Assembly: GCF_029436685.1 (NCBI RefSeq)
Contig: NZ_JAROCY010000002.1
Coordinates: 62,001-126,000, forward strand
DNA: 64,000 nt
Direction of reading: 5' to 3'
From: Novosphingobium cyanobacteriorum
GTDB lineage: Bacteria > Pseudomonadota > Alphaproteobacteria > Sphingomonadales > Sphingomonadaceae
The notes beneath the pieces are model-generated. The model did not search any database, was not told the origin of the DNA, and saw nothing but the letters and a program-made list of their open reading frames with translations. Position numbers and translations under genes: made by a program. This document shows positions 25,874 to 35,382 of this stretch, piece by piece (position 1 is the first letter of the stretch; each line of letters starts with the position of its first letter).

Positions 25874-27372
25874 AATCGCCCCCGCGCATCGCCATCGCCG
25901 GAGGCGGCAGTGCAGGCTGGATGACGGCATGCCTGCTTGCCAACCGCTGGAAAGCGCTCGGCATCCACGTCACCCTGGTCGAAGCGCCCGAGATCCCGAC
26001 CATCGGCGTGGGCGAAGGTTCGACGCCGTCGCTGAAGAAGTTCTTCGAATTGCTCGGCATCGCCGAAGCGGACTGGATGCCCGCCTGTGATGCCACCTAC
26101 AAGGCCAGCATACGCTTTGTCGGCTGGAGCCCCGCCTCCGGATGCGACGACTACAGCCACCCGTTCACGACCCAGATAGACCTCCATACCGAGCCAGCCT
26201 TCATCAACAACTGCAACAACCGGCGTCTGGGCCATGACGTGCCCACCCGTCCGGACCTGTTCCTGCTGAACGGTGTGCTGGCAAAGGCAAACCTGGCCCC
26301 CCTGGCCCCTGCAAATTTCCCGTTCCGGATGGAGTATGGCTATCACTTCGATTCTGCAAAGCTGGGTGCCTTCCTCCGCGAACATGCCGTCTCGCTGGGG
26401 GTCGCGCACCTGTCACGCCGCGTGGTCCGGTGCGAGCACGCGGAGAATGGAGATCTGACTGCACTTGTCACCGACCGGGACGAGCGCGTTGCGGCCGATT
26501 GGTTCATCGATTGCAGCGGCTTTTCGGCCATGCTGTTGCGAGGCGCACTGGGGGTGCCGTTTGCGAGCTTCACGGACAACCTGTTCAACGATGCCGCCGT
26601 CGTCCTGCCGACGGCGATGGGGAATGTCATTCCGGTCGAGACAGTTTCGACGGCGCTTTCCAGTGGCTGGGCCTGGTCGATCCCGCTGACGACGCGGTCT
26701 GGCAACGGATATGTCTATAGCCGCGACCATCTGTCACCTCACGGCGCCGAGGCCGAACTGCGCAACCATCTGCGGCTGACCGACGAAACGGTGGAGGCAC
26801 GCCACCTGACTTTCGTGCCCGGCCAACTGGTGCGGCACTGGGAGCGCAACTGCCTCGCCGTCGGCCTCGCGCAGGGCTTCGTCGAACCGCTCGAGGCGAC
26901 TGCGCTGCATCTGGTGCTGAACAGTGTCGACCTGTTCATTGACCATCTCGAGCGCGGCGATTTCACGGCCCGTTATCGTGATGCCTTCAACGCTGTGATC
27001 ACCAACCGAGTCGAGCGCGTACGGGATTACATCGTCGCGCACTACAAGCTCAACACCCGCGACGACAGCGAGTTCTGGCGAGCCAATCGCGCCAACCAGA
27101 CGCTGTCGGCGCCGCTTCTGCAAATTCTCGACGTCTGGTTCCGGCGGGGCGATCTGGCGCGAACCCTCGCCGAGATGGACGGCCTCAGCCACTTCCAAAG
27201 CCTGTCGTGGCACTGCCTGCTGGCAGGCTACGGGGCATTTCCGCCGCTCACTGCGCAGCCGCGCGACGACGTTGATTTCTATCGTGACCACGACGTCGCG
27301 CGGTTCCTGACCGGCTGCGCAACGAACTTTCCCGCGCATCGCGCAGCGCTGAAGCACGGGACACCAGCATGA
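25870..27372 (+). CDS. Flavin-dependent tryptophan halogenase family protein (second copy)
   Basis: 500 residues from a GTG inside the stop of the first copy. GGGSAGWMTA, GVGEGSTPSL, catalytic Lys78 in ATYKASIRF, GWAWSIP and FVEPLEAT (the last a conservative change from LEST) indicate an intact FAD-dependent halogenase. It is clearly diverged from the first copy, notably in the substrate region (residues 85-150), so it is an old duplication or independent recruitment rather than a recent tandem copy. Same operon; the GH13 gene starts 14 bases after its stop. Confidence 0.9.
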   Translation: MKSPPRIAIAGGGSAGWMTACLLANRWKALGIHVTLVEAPEIPTIGVGEGSTPSLKKFFELLGIAEADWMPACDATYKASIRFVGWSPASGCDDYSHPFTTQIDLHTEPAFINNCNNRRLGHDVPTRPDLFLLNGVLAKANLAPLAPANFPFRMEYGYHFDSAKLGAFLREHAVSLGVAHLSRRVVRCEHAENGDLTALVTDRDERVAADWFIDCSGFSAMLLRGALGVPFASFTDNLFNDAAVVLPTAMGNVIPVETVSTALSSGWAWSIPLTTRSGNGYVYSRDHLSPHGAEAELRNHLRLTDETVEARHLTFVPGQLVRHWERNCLAVGLAQGFVEPLEATALHLVLNSVDLFIDHLERGDFTARYRDAFNAVITNRVERVRDYIVAHYKLNTRDDSEFWRANRANQTLSAPLLQILDVWFRRGDLARTLAEMDGLSHFQSLSWHCLLAGYGAFPPLTAQPRDDVDFYRDHDVARFLTGCATNFPAHRAALKHGTPA

Positions 27373-27386
27373 CCAGAGGAGAGAGC

Positions 27387-29108
27387 ATGACCATCGCCAA
27401 CCGAGCCGCCAAAAAAGCTTGGCGCGTAACGGCCGCCCTGCTTCCGGCGCTGCTGGTATTTGCACCGATCGCAGCCTCCGCTGCTCCCCAAGCGGAACAG
27501 CAACCGTGGTGGGCCACTGCGGTGATCTATGAGATCTATCCGCGCAGCTTCCAGGATACGAACGGAGACGGCATCGGCGATCTCAAGGGCGTGACGCAAC
27601 GGCTGGATTATCTCGAGAAGCTTGGTGTCGACGCGATCTGGCTCACGCCGTTCTTTCCCTCGCCCAACAAGGACTTCGGCTACGACGTAGCCGACTACAC
27701 CAACGTTTCCCCCGAGTATGGCACGATGGCAGACTGGGACGAGCTGACCCGCGAGGCCAGGAAACGTGGCATTCGCGTCATGGTGGATTTCGTCCTGAAC
27801 CACTCTTCGGATCAGCACGCGTGGTTCAAGGAGAGCCGCTCTTCACGCAACAATCCCAAGCGCGACTGGTACGTCTGGAAGGACCCGGCTCCCGATGGTG
27901 GGCCACCCACAAATTGGGAATCGATCTTCGGTGGTTCGACCTGGGAGTATGACAAGGCCACCGGGCAGTACTACTACCATGTCTTCTACAAGGAACAGCC
28001 GGACCTCAACTGGGCGAACCCGGAACTGCGCAAGGCGATGCACGATGTCGTGCGTTTCTGGCTCGATCACGGCGCCAGCGGCTTTCGCCTGGATGCCACG
28101 CCTTACCTGTTCGAAGATCCGAACTGGCCAGACGACCCAGACGTCAAGGGTGGGCCATTGCCTGGCCTCAAACCCTATAACAGCAACCTTCCCGCTACCC
28201 GCGCAGCGCTCAGGGATTTGCGGAAGCTGACTGACAGCTACCCTGGGCAGCGCGTGCTACTGGGAGAGAACGCGATTTCGAGCATCGAGGACTTGCGTCG
28301 GATCTACGGCGCCAATGCCGACGAAATCAATCTGCCGATGGATTTCCTCTACACAGGCGTGAAGTCGCTGGATGCGGCTACGTTCAAGGCAAGGATCGAC
28401 GAGGCGCACCTGCAACTGGATGGGCTGCCGCCAGTCTTCCATTTCAGCAATCACGATACCTCCCGGCAGTGGACACGTTTTGGCGATGGCCAGAACGATG
28501 ACCGCATTGCGCGCCTCACCGCCGCCATGACGCTCACCCTGCGGGGCACTGCACTGATGTATTATGGCGAGGAACTCGGCATGGCCGACTTGCCGGCCGA
28601 CTTGCTCAAGGACTTTCCGCTCGGTCCCAAGCGGACCGTTGCGGACAAGCGCGATCCCGAACGCTCACCGATGCAATGGACCGGGGGGGACGCTGCCGGC
28701 TTTACCACGGGATCGCCGTGGCTTCCGGTTCATCCCAACCGGAGCACGGTGAATGCCGAGCGCCAGCAAGCCGACAGCGGCTCGATGTTCCATTGGTATG
28801 CGCGATTGCTCCAATTGCGCAAGAACCACCCGGCCTTGCGGGATGGGGCCTATGTGCCACTTCAATCGGGTAATCGCGATGTCGTCGCCTACGCGCGTCG
28901 CACGCCTTCGGGCGCCGGCGTGCTCGTACTGCTGAACATGAGCGGGCAGCGGCAGCAGCTCAAGATCACCGGCTGGACAGGCTCAGCACCAAAAGCCGGC
29001 GAGATCATCATGCAGAGCGCTCCTGCGGGCGCGGCGAACCTCTACGATCCGGTGCTCGCCCCCTTCGCGACCCAGATCCTGAGCATTGTTCCTGAAAATC
29101 ATGAGTGA
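27387..29108 (+). CDS. Secreted GH13 alpha-glucosidase-like glycoside hydrolase
   Basis: 573 residues. The ATG at 27387 follows GAGGAGAG; an in-frame ATG at 27369 overlaps the previous stop but has no site. A signal peptide ends near ASAAP. GH13 regions: DFVLNHSSDQH, nucleophile Asp236 in GFRLDA, acid/base Glu294 in LLGEN, and Asp357 in FSNHDTSR. The domain opens with VIYEIYPRSFQDTNGDGIGD, typical of the oligo-1,6-glucosidase/alpha-glucosidase branch. It should cut alpha-glucosidic bonds of small oligosaccharides or sucrose in the periplasm after TonB uptake. Substrate not certain. Confidence 0.9.
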   Translation: MTIANRAAKKAWRVTAALLPALLVFAPIAASAAPQAEQQPWWATAVIYEIYPRSFQDTNGDGIGDLKGVTQRLDYLEKLGVDAIWLTPFFPSPNKDFGYDVADYTNVSPEYGTMADWDELTREARKRGIRVMVDFVLNHSSDQHAWFKESRSSRNNPKRDWYVWKDPAPDGGPPTNWESIFGGSTWEYDKATGQYYYHVFYKEQPDLNWANPELRKAMHDVVRFWLDHGASGFRLDATPYLFEDPNWPDDPDVKGGPLPGLKPYNSNLPATRAALRDLRKLTDSYPGQRVLLGENAISSIEDLRRIYGANADEINLPMDFLYTGVKSLDAATFKARIDEAHLQLDGLPPVFHFSNHDTSRQWTRFGDGQNDDRIARLTAAMTLTLRGTALMYYGEELGMADLPADLLKDFPLGPKRTVADKRDPERSPMQWTGGDAAGFTTGSPWLPVHPNRSTVNAERQQADSGSMFHWYARLLQLRKNHPALRDGAYVPLQSGNRDVVAYARRTPSGAGVLVLLNMSGQRQQLKITGWTGSAPKAGEIIMQSAPAGAANLYDPVLAPFATQILSIVPENHE

Positions 29109-30297
29109 CACCATGTCTCTTGCCACGACCGCGTCCGAATGCCTTGCCGATGCCGAAGAGGTCGGTCAGGTCTTGATCCATGGAAAGTGCTGGGCCGCGT
29201 CCGATTTGGCCTACCTTGATCCTTCGCAGGTATCGCATTTTCCGGTTTTATGTGCCGAAGAGGTTGGAAGGGTCCTTCCCGATCTCGATGTCTGGGATGC
29301 CTGGCCGCTCGCCGATTGCGCTGGACGCCCAATCGAATGGCGTGGTGGAGAGCTGTGGTTCGCGCTTGCCGCCCCGGCTTTTGCAGATCCCGAAGAGCGG
29401 CACGGGCACGCGCGTATCCATCATTTTCACCGGCTAGGCAGCAAGTTCCGCCATCTCGGCGTGACCATGCCTGAAGGCCTGTCGCCGGGCAGCCGCGAAT
29501 GGTCCGGCGCAGCGCGGCTCGAAGGCTCAGAGGTTGCTCTGTACTTCACCGCAGCCGGTATGCGCGGGGAACTCAGGCACACTTACCGACAGCGGCTGTT
29601 CGTTACGCGGTCGCGCCTGCCGACCGCCGGTTCGGTATCCTTTCCCGAATGGTCGCATCCGTGCGAGTTGCTGGCAGCAGGCGGCCCGTATCAGCCGGCA
29701 GACCAGAGCGAGGGGGCAATCGGAGAAATCAAGGCGTTCCGCGATCCCTTCCCCTGGCGCGATGACGAAGGCCGTGACTACTTGCTCTTCACGGCTTCGT
29801 CAGCCGCTGCTCCGCGAGCGTTCAACGGGCTCGTGGGGCTCGCTGCATGGTGCTCGGAAACTGGCAAATTTCGTCACCTGCCGCCGCTGATCGACGCAAC
29901 CGACGTTAACAATGAACTGGAACGGCCGCATATCGTCTTTCACAACGGGCGCCTCTACCTGTTCTGGTCGACACAGGGTAAAGTCTTTGCACCGGGCCTT
30001 TGTGCGCCGACCGGGCTGTACGGGGCGACCGCCGCTTCCATCGAAGGGCCTTGGGAGTTGCTCAACGGCCATGGGCTGGTGGCGGCGAACCCTGAAAACG
30101 AGCCGTACCAGGCTTACAGTTGGTGGGTCCTGCCCGATCTTACCGTCGCAGCCTTTGTCGATTACTGGGGCGTGGACGATCCCATGGCCGCAGCAAAGCC
30201 GAACGGCCGGGACCACTTCGGCGGCACCTTTGCGCCATTCTTCTCGCTCTGGCTCGAAGGCACCAACGCCGGGCTGGCTACAACGCGCCAGAGGTAG
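29101..30297 (+). CDS. GH68 fructosyl hydrolase/transferase (levansucrase or beta-fructofuranosidase type)
   Basis: 398 residues. The GH68 triad is visible: nucleophile Asp66 in VWDAWPLAD, transition-state Asp215 in FRDP and acid/base Glu274 in ELERPHIVF. The start overlaps the last codons of the GH13 gene. No signal peptide is seen, unusual for GH68 levansucrases, so it may act in the cytoplasm as an invertase or be exported without a classical signal. Together with GH13, FHS transporter and LacI regulator this points to use of sucrose or a fructosyl glucoside. Hydrolysis versus levan synthesis cannot be told from sequence. Confidence 0.85.
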   Translation: MSDTMSLATTASECLADAEEVGQVLIHGKCWAASDLAYLDPSQVSHFPVLCAEEVGRVLPDLDVWDAWPLADCAGRPIEWRGGELWFALAAPAFADPEERHGHARIHHFHRLGSKFRHLGVTMPEGLSPGSREWSGAARLEGSEVALYFTAAGMRGELRHTYRQRLFVTRSRLPTAGSVSFPEWSHPCELLAAGGPYQPADQSEGAIGEIKAFRDPFPWRDDEGRDYLLFTASSAAAPRAFNGLVGLAAWCSETGKFRHLPPLIDATDVNNELERPHIVFHNGRLYLFWSTQGKVFAPGLCAPTGLYGATAASIEGPWELLNGHGLVAANPENEPYQAYSWWVLPDLTVAAFVDYWGVDDPMAAAKPNGRDHFGGTFAPFFSLWLEGTNAGLATTRQR

Positions 30298-30332
30298 AGA
30301 AGCGCGGCTGGATTAGGTCTGATTCTGGGTGG

Positions 30333-30704
30333 TTAGTTGCCGTTCCGGTTCCCTCTTCCGTAAAATTTGCCGGGCTGCCGGCGATCCTTGCCAAGCCAGC
30401 GGAATACCCGAACGTTGAGGCTTGTCAGCGGATGAAGAGATTGAGTTCTATCAATCAAATTGCACAATCGAAGCAGGCGGTCAGCGCTTAGTGGTTCAGG
30501 CGCAATAGCAGCCACTGTCCACTGCAACGGGCGGATTCGCGCAGGAACAGTAACTTCGAACCCGTGCAGCCGAAGGACACGTGCAATGCTTCCCACCTCT
30601 TTCAGCGAGGCCCGGAACCGAAACCTGTTGGGTCGCTCATCTCGCCGTGGCTTCTTCAGCCTAATCCATTTTCGCGCTTCATAGGTCCAAGGCTTGTCGG
30701 TCAT
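30333..30704 (-). CDS. Hypothetical small protein
   Basis: 123 residues starting MTDKPWTYEARKWIRLKK. Basic N-terminus, then a mixed alpha/beta-looking stretch (SLKEVGSIARVLRLHGFEV, LSADRLLRLCNLIDR). I do not recognise a family. No good ribosome-binding site and base composition slightly different from neighbours. It converges on the GH68 gene. It may be real or a chance frame. Confidence 0.35.
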   Translation of the reverse strand: MTDKPWTYEARKWIRLKKPRRDERPNRFRFRASLKEVGSIARVLRLHGFEVTVPARIRPLQWTVAAIAPEPLSADRLLRLCNLIDRTQSLHPLTSLNVRVFRWLGKDRRQPGKFYGRGNRNGN

Positions 30705-31074
30705 TTTAAGAGGGTGAGGCTTTTTCGGAACGTCTTCAAGTGGGCGAAAGCTGACGTTAGAATTAGTCCACGCCCCCTAACGTTCTTGGATCGAGATTGA
30801 GTTCCCGTCGCGGGGCAAGCTTCCGAGGATATCTAGCAGAGTCCGTCGACGCACGGCCGAACGCTGGGGCAGCTTTCAATTTATGCAGCGCTGAGTGGTC
30901 GGAATCACCCGTCCGTTCAGCGCTTGACCCGATGACAACTGGCTAGCGTCTCATTGGCTGATCTTGGCAGGGCAAGTGCTAAAGCCGACAACCAAGTGAG
31001 GCGACCAGTCCCATCTCGAAAGGATCAGGCATTGGGAGTGCTTGCCGGGATCGCACTTTCGGCATGGAGATAGT
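30705..31074. other. Noncoding stretch, no features seen
   Basis: 370 bases between a hypothetical gene and the SDR at 31075. No coding pattern, strong hairpin or repeat was recognised. Confidence 0.4.
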
Positions 31075-31854
31075 TCAGACGGTCGGCATGGTGCCGCCGT
31101 CGATCACGTATTCAGCGCCCGTGATCGTGCCCGCACGATCGGATGCGAGAAAGGCAATCAGGCTCGCGATCTCCGACGGCTGCGACGGCCGGCCGATCGG
31201 CACCCCGCCGAGCGATTGCATGATCATCTGCCGGCCCATCTCCACTGTAACGCCATGCTCTGCTGCCAGGCGGCGTGCCAGATCAACCGAGGATTCGGTT
31301 TCGATCCAGCCGGGCGATACCCGCACCACGCGCACACCTTGCGGTGCCACTTCCTTCGACAGGCTCTTGCTGTAGGTCGACAGGGCGGCCTTGGCAGCCG
31401 CATAGGCCGTGGTCGCGTCGGGCAGGGGCAATTCGCGCTGGATCGATGTCACGTGGATGACCACACCGGAGCCGCGCGCCGTCATGGCGGGGACGAGCGC
31501 GCGATCGAGCCGAACCGCGGGCATCAAGTTGAGATCAAGCTCACTTTGCCATTGGGCCTCGCCCAGCGCTTGATAACCGCCCGCCGGTGAGGAAGAGCCG
31601 CCCAGCATGTGGACAATGATGTCGACCCCGCCGAGCCGCTCCAGCACCGTTTCAGCCACTGCGGCGCATCCTGCGGTTGTCGTCAGGTCGGCGGCAATGA
31701 ATTGCTCGTCTGGCATGTCGGCCGGCTTGCTGCGCGCGGTGGTGAGGACGTGCGCGCCAAGCTCTTCGAACAGCGCAACCGTGGCGGCCCCTGCGCCCCG
31801 GGTTCCGGACGTGACGAGGGCGCGTTTGCCATCCAGCGTCAGGAACGGGCTCAT
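31075..31854 (-). CDS. Short-chain dehydrogenase/reductase
   Basis: 259 residues. Nucleotide motif [10 protein letters not shown] (variant of TGxxxGxG), HMLGGSS replacing NNAG, catalytic Ser in [11 protein letters not shown] and [13 protein letters not shown] and terminal [11 protein letters not shown]. This SDR subtype (oxidoreductase with GTRGxG) often occurs with an NTF2-like protein and LysR regulator, as here. It overlaps the NTF2-like gene by ATGA. Substrate unknown. Confidence 0.9.
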   Translation of the reverse strand: MSPFLTLDGKRALVTSGTRGAGAATVALFEELGAHVLTTARSKPADMPDEQFIAADLTTTAGCAAVAETVLERLGGVDIIVHMLGGSSSPAGGYQALGEAQWQSELDLNLMPAVRLDRALVPAMTARGSGVVIHVTSIQRELPLPDATTAYAAAKAALSTYSKSLSKEVAPQGVRVVRVSPGWIETESSVDLARRLAAEHGVTVEMGRQMIMQSLGGVPIGRPSQPSEIASLIAFLASDRAGTITGAEYVIDGGTMPTV

Positions 31855-32180
31855 GCGACGATCTCCAGCCTGGCGATCCGGTCGCCCTCGATGATGAACC
31901 GATAGCGCAGGTCTACCGGGCTGCCGGGGAAATTGCCCGCCAGGTGGCTTGTGACGACAATCCGGTCATCGTGATGCGCAAGAGCGAACGGTTCGACGGT
32001 GTAGGTGTATTGGGTGGAGGCATTCGTCATCCACTGCCGGATCGCATCGAGTCCGGCATAGGTGTTTCCCTCGTCAATCACGATTGCATCAGGGGAGAAG
32101 CAAGTGGCCAGTGATGCGGCACTCCCACGCCTGTCAGCAGCGAAATAGCGGGCGATCGGATCAGGCAGATCGATGCTCAT
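31851..32180 (-). CDS. NTF2-like (SnoaL-type) protein
   Basis: 109 residues from the second ATG, which has GGAG seven bases upstream (an ATG six bases earlier is too close). The pattern [40 protein letters not shown] and [13 protein letters not shown] is that of the cone-shaped NTF2-like fold used by small isomerases, dehydratases and binding proteins. Coupled to the SDR and divergent from the LysR gene. Confidence 0.85.
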   Translation of the reverse strand: MSIDLPDPIARYFAADRRGSAASLATCFSPDAIVIDEGNTYAGLDAIRQWMTNASTQYTYTVEPFALAHHDDRIVVTSHLAGNFPGSPVDLRYRFIIEGDRIARLEIVA

Positions 32181-32286
32181 GATCATTCTCCGGTTGGGTC
32201 AGTTGGTGCCCGACACCTGGATAGGGCTTTGACGCCGTCCGCATAAGCAGGATAAAACGAGATGAGCTATTGCGGATTACAGGACA

Positions 32287-33192
32287 ATGCGAAGCTACAG
32301 TCTCGGTGATTTCGACGCGGTCCTGGCTATTGGGCGAAGGGGCTCGTTCCGCGCTGCCGCGCTTGATCTCGGTTTGTCGACGAGTGCGCTCAGCAACATG
32401 ATCGCCAAGCTGGAAAGCCAGTTGGGAGTGCGCCTGTTCAACCGCACCACGCGCAGTGTTGCGCTGACGGATGCGGGGCGCCGCTTCATCGAACAGGTTT
32501 CGCCCGCGCTAACGGACATCCATCAGGCGCTCGACACAGTTCGCTCGCAGCAGGATACCCCCGCCGGTACCTTGCGCATCAACACCTTTGCCACCGCCGG
32601 GCGCGAGGTGCTCGGCCCCTTGGTGCTCGAATGCCTGAAGCGTTTCCCACAGGTCCGCATTGATCTGGTGACTGAGGGTAATCTCGTGGACATTGTCGCC
32701 CATGGTTTCGATTTCGGGATCCGCAGCCAGAACCTCGTGCCCAGCGACATGATCGCCATTCCGCTCGGACCGCCGCGCAAACATGCCGTGGTCGCCTCGC
32801 CCGCCTATCTGGCGGAGCGCGGCCAGCCGCGTGTGCCCGCGGACCTCGCCGGGCACGCCTGCATCCGTACGCGGCTGCCCAATGGCGCTCTTTTCCGCTG
32901 GCAATTCGAAGCTGATGGTCAACCTTTGCAGGTGGATGTCGATGGCCCGCTCACGCTCGACGAGGCCAGTCTGGCGCGGATCGCGGTGCTCGCTTCGGTC
33001 GGGATCGGTTTCTTCATGGAATCCGATGTGCGCGAAGATATCGCGGCCGGAAGGCTGGTGCGGCTGCTCGAGGAGTGGACGCCGCCGCTTGCTCCGATTT
33101 GCCTCTACTACCCCAGCCGCCGCAATCCGCCGGCTGCCTTCAGGGTCTTTGTCGAGCTCGCGCGTGAGCTGGCGCGAGCAAGAGCTGCATGA
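32287..33192 (+). CDS. LysR-family transcriptional regulator
   Basis: 301 residues. N-terminal winged helix ([48 protein letters not shown]) and a LysR substrate-binding domain ([33 protein letters not shown]). Divergent from the NTF2-like/SDR pair, with about 105 bases between, the usual arrangement for a LysR activator of its neighbour. Confidence 0.93.
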   Translation: MRSYSLGDFDAVLAIGRRGSFRAAALDLGLSTSALSNMIAKLESQLGVRLFNRTTRSVALTDAGRRFIEQVSPALTDIHQALDTVRSQQDTPAGTLRINTFATAGREVLGPLVLECLKRFPQVRIDLVTEGNLVDIVAHGFDFGIRSQNLVPSDMIAIPLGPPRKHAVVASPAYLAERGQPRVPADLAGHACIRTRLPNGALFRWQFEADGQPLQVDVDGPLTLDEASLARIAVLASVGIGFFMESDVREDIAAGRLVRLLEEWTPPLAPICLYYPSRRNPPAAFRVFVELARELARARAA

Positions 33193-33195
33193 ATT

Positions 33196-33235
33196 GCCAC
33201 GGCCCGGTCAGTCGTGCGGCTGACCGGGCCGTGGC
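33196..33235. terminator. Bidirectional terminator between LysR and Ohr genes
   Basis: GCCACGGCCCGGTCAG, loop TCGTGCGG, CTGACCGGGCCGTGGC: a perfect 16-bp stem between converging genes. Among the strongest hairpins in the window. Confidence 0.85.
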
Positions 33236-33246
33236 TTGCCATGGCA

Positions 33247-33678
33247 TTATGCCTCGGTGACCACCTCAAGGCGGACCTCGATGTTCCCACGCACCGCATG
33301 GGAATAAGGGCAGATCGTATCGGCTTCGGCGACGAGGGCTTCTGCCTCGGCAGTGCCAAGCCCGGGCAGCGTGATGGCGAGCGTCACAGCGAGGCCAAAG
33401 CCCTTGTCCGCGCGCGGGCCGATGCCGACAGTGGCGCTGACACTGGCATCGGCTGGCACCTTTGCGAACGTGCCCTGCGTGCCAACGAACTTCATCGCAC
33501 TGAGGAAGCACGCGGCATAGCCGGCGGCAAACAGCTGTTCAGGATTGTTGCCCTGGCCATTGCCGCCGAGTTCCTTCGGCGTCGCCAGTGCTACCTCGAA
33601 ACTCCCGTCATCGGTGCGGGCGCGGCCATCGCGGCCCCCTGTGGCAGTGGCGCGGGTGGTGTACAGGATCTTGGTCAT
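33247..33678 (-). CDS. ohr: Organic hydroperoxide resistance protein Ohr
   Basis: 143 residues, normal for Ohr. The two redox cysteines are Cys57 (AAGYAACFLSAM) and Cys123 (DTICPYSHA). Reduces fatty-acid and other organic hydroperoxides with lipoyl-type reductant in the cytoplasm. Follows a secreted esterase gene with a 35-base gap, probably one transcript, and an OhrR-like regulator is divergent upstream. Confidence 0.93.
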   Translation of the reverse strand: MTKILYTTRATATGGRDGRARTDDGSFEVALATPKELGGNGQGNNPEQLFAAGYAACFLSAMKFVGTQGTFAKVPADASVSATVGIGPRADKGFGLAVTLAITLPGLGTAEAEALVAEADTICPYSHAVRGNIEVRLEVVTEA

Positions 33679-33713
33679 TCTAACGGTCCTTGTTGTTTGG
33701 CGTATCAGGGAAG

Positions 33714-34730
33714 TCAGTTGCCGAAAGCGCCGCGCAGGCGTGCGGCACCAAGGGAAATGGCGGCGCGGGCCGGTTCACTCCGGGCCAGCGGGTTGAGCAT
33801 CACGAAATCGTGGATCGTGCCACCGAAGCGGGTCGTTGCAACCGGCACCCCGGCGTCGATCAGGCGGCGGCCATAGGCCTCGCCCTCGTCGCGCAGCAGG
33901 TCGTTTTCCGCCACGATGATCGTGGCCTCAGGTAGACCGGACAGCTGACTGGTCGTGGCGCGTAGCGGGAACGCGAGCACGTCCTTCCGGTTTTCAGCCG
34001 GGTAGTTGGCCTCGAGGAAGTAATCCATCGCCTTGCGGGTCAGGAACGGGCCATTGCCGAACTCGCGGTACGAGGCATCGTCCGAGACATCATCGGTCAC
34101 CGGATAGAACAACAGCTGGTGGCTGATGCGCGGCCCGGCGCGATCCTTGGCCATCATGGTCACGGCAATCGCCATGTTGCCGCCGGCGCTGTCACCGGCC
34201 ACCGCCAGCCGCGTGCCGTCGATACCGAGCGGCGAACCATGGGTCGCGACATATTCGAGTGCGGCATAGGCCTGCTCGTTGTTCACGGGGTAGCGGACTT
34301 CGGGCGCATTATCGTACTCGACGAAAACCACCGCTGCGCGGGTCTGCACCGCCAGTTCGCGGATCAGGTGATCATGGGTGTGGCGGTCGCCCATCACCCA
34401 GCCGCCACCATGATAATAGAGGACCGCAGGCAGATTGCCCTGCGCGTCTGCCGGACGGACGATGCGGATGCGCACCGCGCCGGTGGGCCCGATTTTCCAG
34501 ACCAGATCCTGCGTGGTGGTGGGGGCAGAGGCTGCCACCTTGTCCTGCTGCACTCCGGCCAGCACGGCGCGGGCATCGATATAGGACCGTTCGTAGATCG
34601 GCTTGCCAGCGGCGGCGGCCTTGGCAAATCCGGCCGCGGAGGGTTCAAGCGTCTGGGCAAGCGCGAGCGCGGGGGACAAGGCCAGCAAGGCGCTGGAGGC
34701 AAGGGCAGAGAGCAGGATGGACTTGGTCAT
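33714..34730 (-). CDS. Secreted alpha/beta hydrolase, hormone-sensitive-lipase type esterase
   Basis: 338 residues. Signal peptide MTKSILLSALASSALLALSP with cleavage near ALAQ. Oxyanion-hole motif HGGGWVMGD and nucleophile Ser in GDSAGGNMA, with late acidic (ENDLLRDEG) and His (GTIHDFVM) triad members. It belongs to the family of acyl esterases active on short-chain esters. It lies between the OhrR operator region and ohr, so it should be induced with ohr, an unusual pairing. Confidence 0.9.
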   Translation of the reverse strand: MTKSILLSALASSALLALSPALALAQTLEPSAAGFAKAAAAGKPIYERSYIDARAVLAGVQQDKVAASAPTTTQDLVWKIGPTGAVRIRIVRPADAQGNLPAVLYYHGGGWVMGDRHTHDHLIRELAVQTRAAVVFVEYDNAPEVRYPVNNEQAYAALEYVATHGSPLGIDGTRLAVAGDSAGGNMAIAVTMMAKDRAGPRISHQLLFYPVTDDVSDDASYREFGNGPFLTRKAMDYFLEANYPAENRKDVLAFPLRATTSQLSGLPEATIIVAENDLLRDEGEAYGRRLIDAGVPVATTRFGGTIHDFVMLNPLARSEPARAAISLGAARLRGAFGN

Positions 34731-34755
34731 GGCGTGGACTCCTTTAATATCGATG

Positions 34756-34837
34756 GCGATTAAATCGTGTGCGATCTAAATAGCTGGATCATTCGCCTTG
34801 TCAACCATTGCGATTTAATCGCGTACGATTTATATCG
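34756..34837. promoter_or_regulatory. Three repeated palindromic sites, candidate OhrR operators
   Basis: Sites GCGATTAAATCGT (34756-34768), perfect palindrome GCGATTTAATCGC (34810-34822) and ACGATTTATATCG (from 34825) fill the gap between the divergent esterase and OhrR genes. The shared form GCGATT-N-AATCGC is similar in AT core to known OhrR boxes. Likely controls both directions. Confidence 0.55.
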
Positions 34838-34843
34838 CCTGAC

Positions 34844-35302
34844 ATGACCGAAACCCCTGCCCCTGCCGGCAATCCGCTCGATCAGTTCCTGTGCTTTTCC
34901 GTCTATGCGGCGGGACTGGCGTTCAACCGCGTCTACAAGCCACTGCTCGATCCCTTCGGCATCACCTATCCGCAGTACCTCGCGCTGGTGGCGCTGAGCA
35001 GCAGGGACGGCCAGACTGTCAGCGAGCTGGGCGAGCGGCTCCATCTGGAATCCAACACGCTCACCCCGCTGATCAAGCGGCTGGAAGCGGCCGGGCTGGT
35101 AACCCGCACGCGCGACAAGCAGGACGAACGGGTTGTCCGCCTTGGCCTGACATCGGCCGGCAGCGACCTTGCCAAGACAGCTCTGGGCTGTGTCCCGGGC
35201 GAGGTTCTCAAGGCAACCGGGATGGACCAGGCTGCGCTGGAAAGGCTGAACAACAGTCTAGCTGCGCTCGGTGCCGCGCTACGCGATCCTGCTGCGCGAT
35301 AG
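34844..35302 (+). CDS. ohrR: MarR-family organic-peroxide sensor OhrR
   Basis: 152 residues. Start at MTETPAPAGN, where the family begins; an upstream in-frame ATG would overlap the operators. The reactive Cys17 in QFLCFSVY is the OhrR peroxide-sensing cysteine. MarR winged helix: YPQYLALVALSSRDGQTVSE, LHLESNTLTPLIKRLEAAGL, RDKQDERVVRLGLT. Represses ohr until the Cys is oxidised. Divergent from the esterase-ohr pair. Confidence 0.92.
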   Translation: MTETPAPAGNPLDQFLCFSVYAAGLAFNRVYKPLLDPFGITYPQYLALVALSSRDGQTVSELGERLHLESNTLTPLIKRLEAAGLVTRTRDKQDERVVRLGLTSAGSDLAKTALGCVPGEVLKATGMDQAALERLNNSLAALGAALRDPAAR

Positions 35303-35382
35303 GCACTCATCGGCCAGTCTTATAGGCCATTCAGACGGTTTGACGTTCCTGATCGCCACGCCAGTAAGTGTCATTGGACGTG

